Assembly (NCBI RefSeq): GCF_004010955.1
Contig: NZ_CP025227.1
Coordinates: 248,001 to 312,000 of the forward strand
Length of the DNA: 64,000 nucleotides
Source: Actinomyces wuliandei
Lineage (GTDB): Bacteria > Actinomycetota > Actinomycetes > Actinomycetales > Actinomycetaceae
Direction: 5' to 3'
This document shows, in pieces, positions 1-9,211 of the stretch (positions within the stretch are counted from its first letter, which is position 1; every line of letters begins with the position of its first letter). Below the pieces are notes generated by a model. That model was not told the origin of the DNA and did no database searches. It was given only the letters and a program-made list of their open reading frames with translations. A program made the translations under genes and the position numbers.

Positions 1-126
1 CCTGTGTCGCCTCAGAGCCCCGGGGCCAGGAGGACCCGGGAACCGCCCAGGCCACCAAGGACCGGGCCGGGGGCCAGGCCGAGGACCAGGCCGGGACGGC
101 CGAGGACCGGACTGCGGAGAGCCACC

Positions 127-1269
127 GTGCGACGCCGTGACCTGCTGGGCACCGCGGGGCACCTGGCCTCGCTCGGCGTGGTGGCTTCCCTGGCGGGCCG
201 GGGTGCGTGGCAGGCGGCATCCGCGTCCGGAGGCGGCGGGCAGGGGCTGCTGGGACGTCCTCTGAGAGTGGGCTACCTGCCCGTCACCGACGCCGCCGCG
301 CTGCTGGTGGCTCACCACCGGGGCCTGTGGGAGGCCGCCGGGGTCCCCTCGGCCCCGCCGGTGCTCTTCCGCTCCTGGGACGCCGTGGGCCAGGCGCTCG
401 TCGTCGGCGAGGTGGACGTGGTCCACATGCTGCTGCCGATGGCCCTGCAGCTGAGGCTGGCCCAGGAGGCCCCGGTCCGTGTGGTGGCCTGGGGGCACAC
501 CAACGGCTCGGCGATGGTGACCTCCACCTCTGTCACCGAGACCGCCCAGCTGGCGGGGCGCAGACTGGCCGTGCCCTACTGGTGGTCGGTCCACTCCGTC
601 CTGACCCAGCACCTGGTCGCCGCCTGCGGTCTGCGTCCTGTCATCGGGGCCTCGCCGGGGTCGCAGGAGGTTGAGCTGGTGGTCATGCCTCCGGCGGAGA
701 TGGTCTCCGCCCTGGCCAGCGGATCGATTGCGGGCATGACGGTGGCTGACCCCTTCGGTGCCGTCGCCGAGCTGGAGGGGGCGGGCCGGGTCCACCGTCT
801 CCTGGGTGACGTGTGGCGCGACCATGCCTGCTGCGGCGTCGTCGTGCGCCAGGAGCTTATCGACACCGCCCCGGACGCGGTCCACGCCCTTCTTGACGGC
901 CTCGTCGCGGCACAGGACTGGCTGGAGGCCCACCGCCAGGAGGCCGCCGAGGTGCTGACAGCAGGAGGGTGGCTGCCCCAGTCCCAGACCGCCGTGGCCC
1001 GGGCGCTGCAACGCCCCGAGCCCGGTGGGGTGAGCCACCCGGACTGGCACGGGCAGCGTCTGGGCTTCTCCGCCTTCCCGCACCTGTCCTGCACCGAGCG
1101 GCTGGTGACCCTGTTGGGCGACACGGCTGTGGACGGTGACCGCTCCTTCCTTGAGCGTCTGGACCCCGTGCAGGCCCACGGCCTCGTCGTCGACGACCGG
1201 TTCGTGCGTGCGGCCCTGGAACGTGCCGGGCGCACGGTGCCGCCACGCAGTGAGGAGGTGTCCGCATGA
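127..1269 (+). CDS. ABC transporter substrate-binding protein (SsuA/TauA/NMT1-like)
   Basis: Periplasmic-binding-type lipid-side receptor for an ABC importer of the sulfonate/nitrate/taurine class; the exact ligand cannot be read from sequence. The protein opens with a twin-arginine-like signal (VRRRDLLGTAG followed by a hydrophobic stretch), then RVGYLPVTDAAALLVAHHRGLW, the usual first strand and helix of SsuA/NrtA proteins. I chose GTG at 127 because GGAGAG lies 5 bases upstream and the Tat motif then sits at the N-terminus; the frame stays open to GTG at 4, but that extra 41 residues is only Arg/Pro-rich. The stop overlaps the permease start (ATGA). The ATPase partner is not in view and may lie upstream of the window. 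Family assignment is firm, substrate is inference. Confidence 0.8.
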   Translation: MRRRDLLGTAGHLASLGVVASLAGRGAWQAASASGGGGQGLLGRPLRVGYLPVTDAAALLVAHHRGLWEAAGVPSAPPVLFRSWDAVGQALVVGEVDVVHMLLPMALQLRLAQEAPVRVVAWGHTNGSAMVTSTSVTETAQLAGRRLAVPYWWSVHSVLTQHLVAACGLRPVIGASPGSQEVELVVMPPAEMVSALASGSIAGMTVADPFGAVAELEGAGRVHRLLGDVWRDHACCGVVVRQELIDTAPDAVHALLDGLVAAQDWLEAHRQEAAEVLTAGGWLPQSQTAVARALQRPEPGGVSHPDWHGQRLGFSAFPHLSCTERLVTLLGDTAVDGDRSFLERLDPVQAHGLVVDDRFVRAALERAGRTVPPRSEEVSA

Positions 1270-2066
1270 GCGTGCTCACCAGGCCCATGGGTTGGAGGGC
1301 AGGAGCCTGGCGCCGACGCCCTGCGTTGCCTGCCGTGGGCGTGCTGGCAGCTGTCAGCCTGTGGTGGCTGCTCACCGACGTCCTGCTCGCCAGCCGACCC
1401 CTGGTGCCGCAGTTCTCCCCTGCACGCACCCCCGCCGGGCTGGGGGAGCTGGCCGGGGACGGCGCGCTCCTGGACGCGGCCTCGGCCAGCGTCTTCAGGC
1501 TGGTGGGAGGGCTGGCCCTGGCGGTGGTCGTGGGCACCCTCGCAGGGCTGGTCACCGGTACCTGGCGCAGCCTGGACCGTGCCGCCTCGCCCGTGCTGCT
1601 GTTCCTGCGGATGGTCTCCCCGCTGTCCTGGGCGCCGGTGGTCATCATCGCCCTGGGCGTCGGCGACCGTCCAGTCGTGGCGCTCGTGGCCGCAGCGGCG
1701 GTGTGGCCGGTCCTCAGCGGTGTCGCCGACGGCGTGCGGCGCGTGGATCCCGGCCACCTCGCCGTGGCCCACTCCCTGGGGGCGACGCGTGGCGAGACGC
1801 TGCACCGCGTGGTCTGGCCCACCATACGGCCCGCACTGCTGGCCGGGGTCCGCCAGGCCCTGGGGATCGCCTGGGTGGTCCTGGTGCCCGCCGAGATGCT
1901 GGGGGTCAGCAGCGGCCTGGGGTACCAGATCATGAACGCCAAGGACCAGCTTGCCTACCACCATGTCACTGCCCTCATCCTGGTGATCGGGAGCCTGGGC
2001 TACCTCGTTGACACCGTTGCCCGCTGGGCGCTGTCCACCCGGCGCGACAGACAGGAGAAGAGATGA
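1266..2066 (+). CDS. ABC transporter permease (SsuC/TauC-like)
   Basis: Integral membrane permease of the same importer. About 266 residues, the normal size for SsuC/TauC. Several hydrophobic segments are visible, including the N-terminal LPAVGVLAAVSLWWLL. The cytoplasmic coupling loop has the family EAA-like signature, here LAVAHSLGATRGETLHRVVWP followed by the A-x-R-x-A-x-G-x-A-W region (GVRQALGIAWVVLVPAEML). Its ATG overlaps the stop of the binding protein by 4 bases and its own stop overlaps the next start, so the three genes are very probably translated as one coupled operon. Confidence 0.85.
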   Translation: MSVLTRPMGWRAGAWRRRPALPAVGVLAAVSLWWLLTDVLLASRPLVPQFSPARTPAGLGELAGDGALLDAASASVFRLVGGLALAVVVGTLAGLVTGTWRSLDRAASPVLLFLRMVSPLSWAPVVIIALGVGDRPVVALVAAAAVWPVLSGVADGVRRVDPGHLAVAHSLGATRGETLHRVVWPTIRPALLAGVRQALGIAWVVLVPAEMLGVSSGLGYQIMNAKDQLAYHHVTALILVIGSLGYLVDTVARWALSTRRDRQEKR

Positions 2067-2611
2067 ATCTGGTCGTGGTCTCTGCCGGCCACTCGCCTGC
2101 CTCCGGGACGAGCCGCCTGGGGCGGCTCGTGGCCCGCACGGTGTCCGAGCGCGGCGGAGCCGCCGTTGTCGTTGATCATGTCGAACTGCGTGGCTTTGCC
2201 GGGGAGGTGGCCCAGGCCCTGGTCACCGGCACCCTTACCGCCCCGGTGCAGCAGGCCGTGGAGGCGGTAGGAGGCGCCGACGGCGTCGTCCTGCTCACCC
2301 CTACGGTCAACGCCTCCTTCTCCGGGCTGCTCAAGTCCTTTCTTGACATTCTCCCGCGCGACGCCCTGCGGGGCGTTCCGGTGCTGGTGGGGGCCACGGG
2401 AGGCACGGCGCGCCACACCCTGGTGGTGGACCAGAGCCTGCGGCCCATGCTGGCCAGCCTGCGGGCGGTGGTGCTGCCCACCGCCCTGTTTGTCACGTCC
2501 GACCAGTGGCAGGGGCACCAGCCGGGTACTGAGCTGCTGGCGCGAGTGGTCTGCGCAGCGGAGGAGCTGATCCGCTTCCAGGCTGTGGCCCGCCAGCCGG
2601 TGCTCTCTTGA
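2063..2611 (+). CDS. NADPH-dependent FMN reductase (SsuE/CE1759-like)
   Basis: Flavodoxin-fold FMN reductase of about 182 residues, the expected length. The N-terminal LVVVSAGHSPASGTSRLG is the phosphate-binding first loop, and LTPTVNASFSGLLKSFLDILP is the characteristic central segment of NADPH:FMN reductases that supply reduced flavin to two-component monooxygenases. It starts by ATGA overlap with the permease gene. The link to a sulfonate/alkane-type transporter suggests a role in oxidative desulfonation of an imported compound, but no monooxygenase is visible in the window, so this is inference. Confidence 0.82.
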   Translation: MNLVVVSAGHSPASGTSRLGRLVARTVSERGGAAVVVDHVELRGFAGEVAQALVTGTLTAPVQQAVEAVGGADGVVLLTPTVNASFSGLLKSFLDILPRDALRGVPVLVGATGGTARHTLVVDQSLRPMLASLRAVVLPTALFVTSDQWQGHQPGTELLARVVCAAEELIRFQAVARQPVLS

Positions 2612-2660
2612 GCCGGCGCACGTCCTTGCCCCGGCCCTTGTCCCGGCCGCCTGCCTGTGG

Positions 2661-3632
2661 TTGACTACACGGGTGACTGACGACACTCGTCCAGGTGGTC
2701 TCCTCGCCCGGGACCCCCTGCCCCTGGAGGGACGCACTGTACTTGTCACGGGGGTGAGTCGCCGTCGCGGTATCGGGCACGCTGTCGCCTGCCGCGCGGC
2801 CGCTTACGGGGCGAGCGTCGTGGCACACCACCACGCGCCCCACGACGCGGCCCAGCCCTGGGGAGCAGACGACGTCGGTGCTGTCATGGACTCTGTGCGC
2901 TCCCACCTGAGGCCGGGGGCGGTCCTGGTGGACGTGCCGGGTGACCTGGCAGTCCCCGGCGAGCCCCAGCGGGTCCTCGACGTGGCGCTCCAGGCACGGG
3001 GAAGAGTGGACGCCCTGGTGTGCAACCAGGCGATGAGCGGGCCGGACGGGGCGCTGGGGGCACTGACGGAGGAGGTCCTGGACGCCCACTGGGCGGTGGA
3101 CGCCCGTGCGTCCCTCCTGCTGGCCCAGGCCTTCGCCACCCAGCCGGGCCTGGGGGCTGCGCCTCGTGCCCGGGTGCAGCCCGGCAGCGGTGCTGGCACT
3201 GCCTGCGGCCCTGCCGACCCGGCTGGGCCTGGAGGCGCTTTGGGCGGTGGCGGGAGCGAGACCCCAGCCGAGGGGAGCTCATGGCGTGGTGGCGCCATCG
3301 TCTTCCTCACCTCCGGGCAGGGCCTGGGACCCATGCCCGGGGAGGTGGCCTACGCCGCAGCCAAGGCGGCCCTGGCCGGCGTCACCCTCACCGTTGCCGA
3401 CCAGCTCGCTGACCAGCGTATCCGGGTCAACACGGTCAACCCCGGCCCGGTAGACACCGGCTACGCCACACGTGAGGACATGGAGCAGACAGCACCGATG
3501 TTTCCCTTCGGCCGCTGGGGCGAGCCCGATGATGCTGCCCGGCTCATCACCTGGCTGCTGACCGACGAGGCACAGTGGGTGACAGGTCAGGTCATCAGCT
3601 CTGAGGGCGGGTTCGCACGCTGGCGGCACTGA
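2661..3632 (+). CDS. Short-chain dehydrogenase/reductase
   Basis: Rossmann-fold SDR. Seen: the dinucleotide-binding TGVSRRRGIG near residue 30, a downstream CNQAMSG that replaces the usual NNAG, and the catalytic YAAAKAAL (Y-x-x-x-K) after a strand ending FLTSGQ. The C-terminal VNTVNPGPVDTGY and the final VTGQVISSEGGF fit classical SDRs. An insertion of about 45 Gly/Ala/Pro-rich residues (roughly residues 170-215) precedes the strand before the catalytic Tyr, which makes this protein longer than the usual 250. The TTG start at 2661 has no clear ribosome site; GTG at 2673 is an alternative. Substrate unknown. Confidence 0.75.
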   Translation: MTTRVTDDTRPGGLLARDPLPLEGRTVLVTGVSRRRGIGHAVACRAAAYGASVVAHHHAPHDAAQPWGADDVGAVMDSVRSHLRPGAVLVDVPGDLAVPGEPQRVLDVALQARGRVDALVCNQAMSGPDGALGALTEEVLDAHWAVDARASLLLAQAFATQPGLGAAPRARVQPGSGAGTACGPADPAGPGGALGGGGSETPAEGSSWRGGAIVFLTSGQGLGPMPGEVAYAAAKAALAGVTLTVADQLADQRIRVNTVNPGPVDTGYATREDMEQTAPMFPFGRWGEPDDAARLITWLLTDEAQWVTGQVISSEGGFARWRH

Positions 3633-3648
3633 CTGACGCGGGGCAGGG

Positions 3649-4716
3649 TCAGCCGGCTGGGCGCAGGGTCAGCAGGGTGGCCTGCGGCGGGCAGGCCAGG
3701 CGTACCGGTGTGTACGGGCTGGTTCCCAGGCCTGCGGAGACGTGCAGGTACATGCCTGACGGCCGTGGTGAGCCTGCCCGCCCCTGTGACACCGCTGCGG
3801 TGACCCGGGGCGACACGACCTGTCCGGCCTCCTGCTCCGTCCGCCCTGTCTGCTCGGCCTGCTGCCACCAGGACAGGCCGGAGGCACGCGTCCTGTCCAG
3901 GTCGCAGTTGGTGACCAGCGCCCCATAGCCGGGCACGCACAGCTGGCCTCCGTGGGTGTGGCCTGCCAGGGCCAGGCTGACGCTGTCGGCCTCCATCTCC
4001 TCCAGCACCCGGCGGTAGGGGGCGTGGAGAAGACCCAGGCGCAGTCTGCGCCCCCAGGTGTCGATGAGGGGCACGGGCCTGGGCACCCCCGGGGAGTCCA
4101 CCAGGTGCGCGGAGGCTGCGGGCGCCGGGAACACGTCGCGCTCCACGTGGGGGTCGTCCACGCCCACGAGGTCGATGCTGTACCCGCCCACGTGCAGCAG
4201 GCCGCGCCTGTTCGTCAGGTCCACCCAGCCCCCACTGGACTGGAGGTCGCGAACCTCCTCCCACGGCAGCGCGTCCGGGTCGCTCCCGGGCCGGTCCGCA
4301 GTGCGTGGGTCGCGGCGCAGGTAGCGGGTCGGGAGCCTGAAGACCGTGCTGCGGTAGTCGTGATCGCCCATGACAAAGGCTCCGGGCAGTCCCAGGAAGG
4401 GCTCCAGGGCACGTGACAGCGGCTCCAGGCCGGAGGCCAGGGACAGGTTGTCACCGGTATCGACCACGACGTCCGGAGCGAGCCGGGCCAGTCCCCGCAC
4501 CCAGGACACCAGGGCCTCGGTGCGTGCCGTCAGGTGCAGGTCAGACAGGTGCAGGATCGTCAGCGGGGGCTGCCCCGGCGCCAGGACCGGCACCTCCAGG
4601 CGGCGCAGGACGGGACGTCGGGCCTCCAGCAGGCTGTAGGCCAGGACCCCGCCGCCCAGGGCGAGCGTCCCGCTGGCAGCGCGTGCCGCCGTCCGCAGGG
4701 CAGACCTGGTGCCCAC
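3649..4716 (-). CDS. Metallophosphoesterase
   Basis: Calcineurin-like phosphoesterase with one N-terminal membrane or signal segment (TLALGGGVLAYSLL). Metal-binding motifs in order: LSDLHL (D-x-H), DTGDN (GDxx), MGDHDYRS in the place of the usual GNHD, and AGHTHGGQL (GHTH). It lies 3 bases after the penicillin-binding protein gene on the same strand. This pairing (ponA2-like then a metallophosphoesterase) is also known in mycobacteria, suggesting a cell-envelope role. The substrate is not known. Length 355 is normal for the family. Confidence 0.85.
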   Translation of the reverse strand: MGTRSALRTAARAASGTLALGGGVLAYSLLEARRPVLRRLEVPVLAPGQPPLTILHLSDLHLTARTEALVSWVRGLARLAPDVVVDTGDNLSLASGLEPLSRALEPFLGLPGAFVMGDHDYRSTVFRLPTRYLRRDPRTADRPGSDPDALPWEEVRDLQSSGGWVDLTNRRGLLHVGGYSIDLVGVDDPHVERDVFPAPAASAHLVDSPGVPRPVPLIDTWGRRLRLGLLHAPYRRVLEEMEADSVSLALAGHTHGGQLCVPGYGALVTNCDLDRTRASGLSWWQQAEQTGRTEQEAGQVVSPRVTAAVSQGRAGSPRPSGMYLHVSAGLGTSPYTPVRLACPPQATLLTLRPAG

Positions 4717-4719
4717 AGG

Positions 4720-6831
4720 TCAGCCGCCCAGGTTGACTGAGGGGAAGTCCTGCACCGGCTCGCCGTCCAGGGCGGCCTCCATGTAGCCCTTCCAGATCGG
4801 GATAGCCAGCGTGGAGCCGTAGATCGTGCCGTAGAAGCGCCCGCCGATGTACTGGTTGTTCAGGGTCCGGTAGCCGTCGGAGTGGCCCACCCAGGTCGCA
4901 GTTGACAGCTGGGGCGTGAAGCCCACGAACCAGACGTTGTCGTTGTCGTCAGTGGTGCCGGTCTTGCCTGCCGTGGGCCGCCCGGAGAGCTTGGCCGTCT
5001 GGGCGGTCCCACCTGACTGGGAGGTGGCAGTCAGGGTCTGGGCGGTCTTGTCGGCCGCTGTGGCGTCCATGACCTGGTTGCAGTCGGCGCTGGGCACCGC
5101 CATCTCAGACCCGTCGGTGTCCAGGATCGAGTCGATGGCGATCGGCTTGCAGTAGACGCCGTGCGCGGCAAAGGTCGCGAAGGCGTTGGCCATGGCCAGA
5201 GGAGGGGTCTCCTGGGACCCCAGCACGATGGAGGGCCGCGGGTCCATGGCGGACCCGTCAGCCTTGGTGACTCCCAGGGAGGCCGCCAGGTCCGTCACCG
5301 CGCAGACGTCCATCTGGTTGAGCATCTCCGCGTAGCCGACGTTGATGGAGTGCTTGGTGGAGTCAATGACGTTGTGGGAGCCGTCCAGCCCGGAGTCCAC
5401 GTTCTTGGGCGTCCAGCTGTCGGCCAGCTCGGGGGCGCAGGAGATGTTCCACGAGCCGGCGGAGAACATCCGTGGCTTGGTGTTGAGGGTCGTGTAACCG
5501 GACCTGCCCTCCTGGTACCACTGGGCCAGGATGAAGGCCTTGAAAGAGGATCCTGGCTGGAACCCGGCGACTCCTCCCTCCGCCGACTGCACGCCGCCGT
5601 GCTGGGAGTCGGCTGCGAAGACCACCTGGGTCGCCTCCGTGTCGCTCTCGCTGGGGTCACCGAAGTTTGTGTTCTGCGCCATGGACACGATCCGGCCGGT
5701 GCCGGGCTCGACGGAGACGACTGCCGTCTTGGCCTGGGAGGGGTCCCCGGTGGGGATGACTCCCTGGATGGAGTCGTAGGCGGCGTCCTGCTTGGCGCGG
5801 TCCAGCGTGGTGGTGATGGTCAGCCCGCCGCGCAGCAGCAGCTGGCGGCGCGCCGCCTGGTCCTCACCGTAGAGGTCCGAGCCGAGGATCTCGTTGACCA
5901 CGTAGGTGCAGAAGTAGGCGGCGTTGCCCGCAGCACCGCAGCCGGCGACGTCGTCGGTCACGTCAAGCATGTCCTCAATGGAGGTGGCGTTGGCCTCGTC
6001 GTACTCCTCCTGGGTGATGAACTCCTCCTCCAGCATCTTGTTGAGCACCCACTCCATGCGGGTCTTGGCCACGTCCGGCTTGGTGATCGGGTCGTAGACG
6101 CTGGGCGCGTTCGTCAGGCCCGCCATGAGAGCGGCCTCGGCCAGGGTCATCTCCTTGGCCGAGTGGGAGAAGTAGTGCTGGGCGGAGGCCTCCACCCCGT
6201 AGGTGGAGGGGCTGAAGGCGGCGATGTTGAGGTAGCCCTCAAGAATCTGCTGCTTGGAGTACTTCTGCTCCAGGCTCAGGGCGTACTTGATCTCGCGCAG
6301 CTTGCGGGGGATGGTGCCCTCCGTCGCCTCCTGGATCAGGGCGGGGTCGTCCTCCTGGATTCCTGCCTCGACCAGGACGTTGCGCACGTACTGCTGGGTG
6401 AGGGTGGAGCCTCCCTGGGTGGCGTCGGACTGGGCGTTGGAGATCAGCGCGCGCACGATACCGGTAGGGTCCACGCCCGTGTGCTGGTAGAAGCGCTGGT
6501 CCTCCACGGCCACGATCGCGTTCTGCAGGTTGACGGAGACGTCCTCCAGGGGGACCACGATGCGGTTCTCCGCGTAGAACTGTGCGATGTCGCTGCCGTC
6601 GGCAGCCTTGATGACGGAGACCTCGCTGGGCTCCTGGACGTCAAAGTCGCTGGGGAGCTCGTCGAACAGCTGGGCTGCGGCATTGGTCAGCGCCGAGGAG
6701 GCCCCGACAAAGGGGGCCGCGAACCCTGCGGTGAGGATGCCGCCCGCGCTGGAGAAGAGCAGGAGCACCAGGAGCATCGACACGGCCTGGGCCGGGCTCA
6801 GTGAGCGGCTGCGCACGGAGGACTTCGACAT
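4720..6831 (-). CDS. ponA: Bifunctional penicillin-binding protein (PonA2/PBP1A class)
   Basis: Class A PBP that polymerises glycan strands and cross-links peptides at the outer face of the membrane. Seen: one N-terminal membrane anchor; a GT51 transglycosylase domain with VEDQRFYQHTGVDP (catalytic Glu) and GGSTLTQQYVRN; a transpeptidase domain with GSSFKAF (S-x-x-K nucleophile), SINVGY (S-x-N) and KTGTTDD (K-T-G). 703 residues. It is followed by the metallophosphoesterase and preceded, divergently, by whiB. That order matches ponA2 neighbourhoods in actinobacteria, which supports the PonA2 rather than PonA1 assignment. No C-terminal PASTA domain is present. Confidence 0.9.
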   Translation of the reverse strand: MSKSSVRSRSLSPAQAVSMLLVLLLFSSAGGILTAGFAAPFVGASSALTNAAAQLFDELPSDFDVQEPSEVSVIKAADGSDIAQFYAENRIVVPLEDVSVNLQNAIVAVEDQRFYQHTGVDPTGIVRALISNAQSDATQGGSTLTQQYVRNVLVEAGIQEDDPALIQEATEGTIPRKLREIKYALSLEQKYSKQQILEGYLNIAAFSPSTYGVEASAQHYFSHSAKEMTLAEAALMAGLTNAPSVYDPITKPDVAKTRMEWVLNKMLEEEFITQEEYDEANATSIEDMLDVTDDVAGCGAAGNAAYFCTYVVNEILGSDLYGEDQAARRQLLLRGGLTITTTLDRAKQDAAYDSIQGVIPTGDPSQAKTAVVSVEPGTGRIVSMAQNTNFGDPSESDTEATQVVFAADSQHGGVQSAEGGVAGFQPGSSFKAFILAQWYQEGRSGYTTLNTKPRMFSAGSWNISCAPELADSWTPKNVDSGLDGSHNVIDSTKHSINVGYAEMLNQMDVCAVTDLAASLGVTKADGSAMDPRPSIVLGSQETPPLAMANAFATFAAHGVYCKPIAIDSILDTDGSEMAVPSADCNQVMDATAADKTAQTLTATSQSGGTAQTAKLSGRPTAGKTGTTDDNDNVWFVGFTPQLSTATWVGHSDGYRTLNNQYIGGRFYGTIYGSTLAIPIWKGYMEAALDGEPVQDFPSVNLGG

Positions 6832-6900
6832 GCCTCCAGCCTACGTGGAAGAAGGGCGCTTGTGCGGGGTGATCCAGGTGCTGTTCACCCAGAGGAGCAT

Positions 6901-6942
6901 TGACCGGCGCTGACCGGCGCTGACCGGCGCTGACCGGCGCTG
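6901..6942. repeat. Short tandem repeat, unit TGACCGGCGC x4
   Basis: Four perfect head-to-tail copies of TGACCGGCGC followed by TG, about 70 bases upstream of the penicillin-binding protein start. A perfect decamer array is prone to copy-number change and could alter spacing upstream of ponA. Confidence 0.95.
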
Positions 6943-7515
6943 TGGGGGTGATGGCGAGCACCGACGGGCAGTGCCGCAGGCGCGACTGCCATCACGGACA
7001 CCTGCCATCCATCTGCCACCCATCTGTCATCACAGACATCGCGTCGTCCTGTCCTCGCCCCTGTGAACGTCCCCGCAGGGTCCCCCACGACCCACCCTGG
7101 TCTCGCTGACAGAGGAATCGAGGGCGGGCGGGGATGCTGCGCGTGCGAGGGCAGGGGGGCGCTCCTGGTGCCGGGCTGTCCCGGGCTCTGGAGGTGGCCG
7201 GGGGTCCGCCTGGTGGGGGCGGCGTGGAGAGCGGGGAGCGGCGCGAGACGTGCGTGATCGGCGCGGTTGCGCCCGTATCCAGGTGTGGGGGCGGGTGCGG
7301 GCAGCCTCTGGGACGCACCTGGTGCGGGTGGGGTGGCTGGTGTCGGCGAGGGCCGTTCTGGACAGATGCTTGCCGCCGTCGTGCACGTGCTGGGGAGAAG
7401 GCTGGCAGGTCGCTGGACGGGTCGGGGCGGGCGGCTCGGGGTGCTGAGCGAGTCGGGAGGCGAGATGGTTTTGCGTGTGACGCTCGGTTGTCATACCGTG
7501 ACAGTTGTGATGTGG

Positions 7516-7544
7516 TTGACATTGAGGTCAGTTGCAACTGATTG
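7516..7544 (+). promoter_or_regulatory. Probable sigma-A promoter of whiB
   Basis: TTGACA, a 17-base spacer, then TGATTG, ending 20 bases before the whiB start codon. The -10 hexamer is imperfect. GGGGGAG just before ATG 7565 is the ribosome site. Half-sites resembling TGTGA/TGACA overlap the -35, so Crp control is conceivable but not shown. Confidence 0.4.
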
Positions 7545-7564
7545 CACAGGCTACTGGGGGAGTT

Positions 7565-7900
7565 ATGTCAGCAGATGACCAGACCTGGGCCATGCGGGCA
7601 GCGTGCACGGCGATCGACCCGGATCGTCTTTTTGGCAAGGGCGCGGAGCAGCGCGACATCAGGTCGGTGTGCTTCTCCTGCCCGGTGCGGATGGACTGCC
7701 TGGCCGAGGCCCTCAACTCCGGGGCCAGTTTTGGTGTTTGGGGAGGGCTGACGGAGCGGGAGCGCCGGGCGCTCCTGCGCCGCTTCCCCGAGGTGGACGA
7801 CTGGGGCCTGTGGCTGCAGCGTGAGGACGACGACCTTGTTGCCGAGATCCACGCCCGGCGTGCGCCGCGCATCCTGACGCGGGTGCGCTGCGCCTCCTGA
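7565..7900 (+). CDS. whiB4: WhiB-family iron-sulfur regulator (WhiB4/WblA-like)
   Basis: Small [4Fe-4S] redox-responsive transcription factor, 111 residues. Four cysteines are in the WhiB pattern: one in RAACTAID, then CFSCPVRMDC (C-x2-C-x5-C). The family turn GVWGGLTERERRALLRR follows, and the RRFPEVDDW that comes next resembles the WhiB4/WblA subgroup. ATG 7565 is chosen because GGGGGAG precedes it; an upstream in-frame start at 7532 would add 11 residues that do not look conserved. It is divergent from ponA2-like PBP, the neighbour of whiB4 in mycobacteria, which supports the subgroup call. Subgroup is inferred, family is certain. Confidence 0.85.
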   Translation: MSADDQTWAMRAACTAIDPDRLFGKGAEQRDIRSVCFSCPVRMDCLAEALNSGASFGVWGGLTERERRALLRRFPEVDDWGLWLQREDDDLVAEIHARRAPRILTRVRCAS

Positions 7901-8007
7901 GCCCTCTGGTGAGCCCTTTGGCGCAGGCCTCCGGGGTCCCCGGCCGATCCGGCCCTGTCACAGCATCCGTGGTTGTGGCGGGGGCTGCTCGTGCCTAGGC
8001 TGAGGCC

Positions 8008-8169
8008 ATGACGACGACCTGGGAGTACGCAACAGTCCCGCTCATCACCCATGCGACCAAGCAGATCCTCGACCAGTGGGGTGCCGACGGCTGGGAGCTC
8101 GTCCAGGTGGTTCCGGGTCCTGCGGGCTCGGACAACCTGGTCGCCTACCTCAAGCGCGCGACCTCCTGA
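8008..8169 (+). CDS. Small conserved DUF4177-like protein
   Basis: A 53-residue protein beginning MTTTWEYATVPLITHATK and ending LVAYLKRATS, with the centre WGADGWELVQVVPG. WEYATVPL, the DGWELV core and the C-terminal LVAYLKR are the marks of a small protein widespread in actinobacteria and related to DUF4177. Its position between whiB4-like and crp genes fits the conserved block. Function unknown. It is shorter than most gene-finding cut-offs but coding is supported by codon use and family resemblance. Confidence 0.8.
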   Translation: MTTTWEYATVPLITHATKQILDQWGADGWELVQVVPGPAGSDNLVAYLKRATS

Positions 8170-8255
8170 GCGGCTCGTGCCTGGCTGGCGCCTCTGTCGC
8201 GCCCGCCCCCGGCCAGGCGTCCCCGGTTGCGCTGCGCCGGGGTGCGCCTGGCTGC

Positions 8256-8933
8256 TCAGCGGGCGCGACGGCGCAGCCGGTCGATGTCGAGCAGGGTGAC
8301 GGCTCGGCCTTCCAGGCGAATCCATCCACGGGAGACGAACTCCGCCAGGGACTTGTTGACGGTCTCGCGTGAGGCGCCCACGAGCTGGGCCAGCTCCTCC
8401 TGGGTGAGGTCGTGGGGTACGTGGATGCCGTCCTCCGTGCTGGAGCCGAACCGGTCGGCCAGGTCGAGCAGCGCCTTGGCGACGCGGCCGGGCACGTCGG
8501 AGAAGACGAGGTCTGCCAGGGCGGTGTTGGTGCGGCGCAGACGCTGGGCGAGCGAGCGCAGCATGTCCTTGGCCAGCTGGGGGTGGGACTCCACGAAGTC
8601 CATGAGCTGGTTGTGGTCCAGGGTGAGCAGCTCGGTGGGTGCCACGGCGCTGGCGGTGGTGGAGCGCGGTCCCGGGTCGAACAGGGTGAGCTCGCCGACG
8701 AGCTCACCCGGGCCGAGCACGGCAAGAAGGTTCTCGCGCCCGTCCGCGCTGGCGTGACCGAGCTTCACCTTGCCTGAGAGCAGGATGTAGAGGCGGTCGC
8801 CTGCGTCGCCCTCGTTGAACAGGGTCTCGCCACGGCGCAGGGTGGTCTGCGTCATCATGGCGCGCAGCTCCTCCTGCTCCTGCGGGGCCAGTCCCTCAAA
8901 GAGCGGGATCCTTGAGATGATGCTGTCTTCCAC
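8256..8933 (-). CDS. crp: Crp/Fnr-family cyclic-nucleotide-type regulator
   Basis: Global regulator of the actinobacterial Crp/GlxR type, 225 residues. N-terminal cyclic-nucleotide-binding barrel with LFNEGDAGDRLYILLSGKVKL and the phosphate-binding cassette GELVGELTLFDPGPRSTTASA; long C-helix; winged helix-turn-helix at residues about 170-215 (TQEELAQLVGASRETVNKSL). It is divergent from nth, as in many actinobacteria. ATG 8933 follows an AGGAGGACCCC ribosome site. Whether it binds cAMP is not shown by sequence, although the cassette Arg is present. Confidence 0.9.
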   Translation of the reverse strand: MEDSIISRIPLFEGLAPQEQEELRAMMTQTTLRRGETLFNEGDAGDRLYILLSGKVKLGHASADGRENLLAVLGPGELVGELTLFDPGPRSTTASAVAPTELLTLDHNQLMDFVESHPQLAKDMLRSLAQRLRRTNTALADLVFSDVPGRVAKALLDLADRFGSSTEDGIHVPHDLTQEELAQLVGASRETVNKSLAEFVSRGWIRLEGRAVTLLDIDRLRRRAR

Positions 8934-9211
8934 GGGGTCCTCCTGGTGGTGCTAGGGCTGGCCTCCCATGCGACGGGAGCCATCGGGTCTATCCTGCCAC
9001 GGGCTTGTGACCTGAGGCACGCCGTCGAGCATTGTAGTCCGAGCGTGTCGCACGTCAAGCGGGATATCGTGTCTGCACCCACGATTGTGCCTGAGATTGT
9101 GACTGGGGACGTGGGCTGCGTGGGGCTGCCGCCAGGACCGGGGTCCCGGGGCAGGAGCCAGGAACGACGTCGGGCACGACGTCAGGAACGAGGACCAGGG
9201 AGGGAGCCGGG

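Larger units (their letters stand above)
6832..7564. other. Divergent intergenic region, ponA-whiB
   Basis: About 730 bases without a convincing gene. It holds the upstream regions of the leftward penicillin-binding protein gene and the rightward whiB gene, a four-copy 10-base tandem repeat near its left end and a sigma-A-like promoter near its right end. The middle is GC-rich with several open frames in all phases, but none has a ribosome site plus recognisable sequence. Confidence 0.5.

Noticed and set aside
5161..6804. 547-residue plus-strand frame
   Set aside because: Antisense shadow of ponA, Gly/Val/Leu-rich, no motif.
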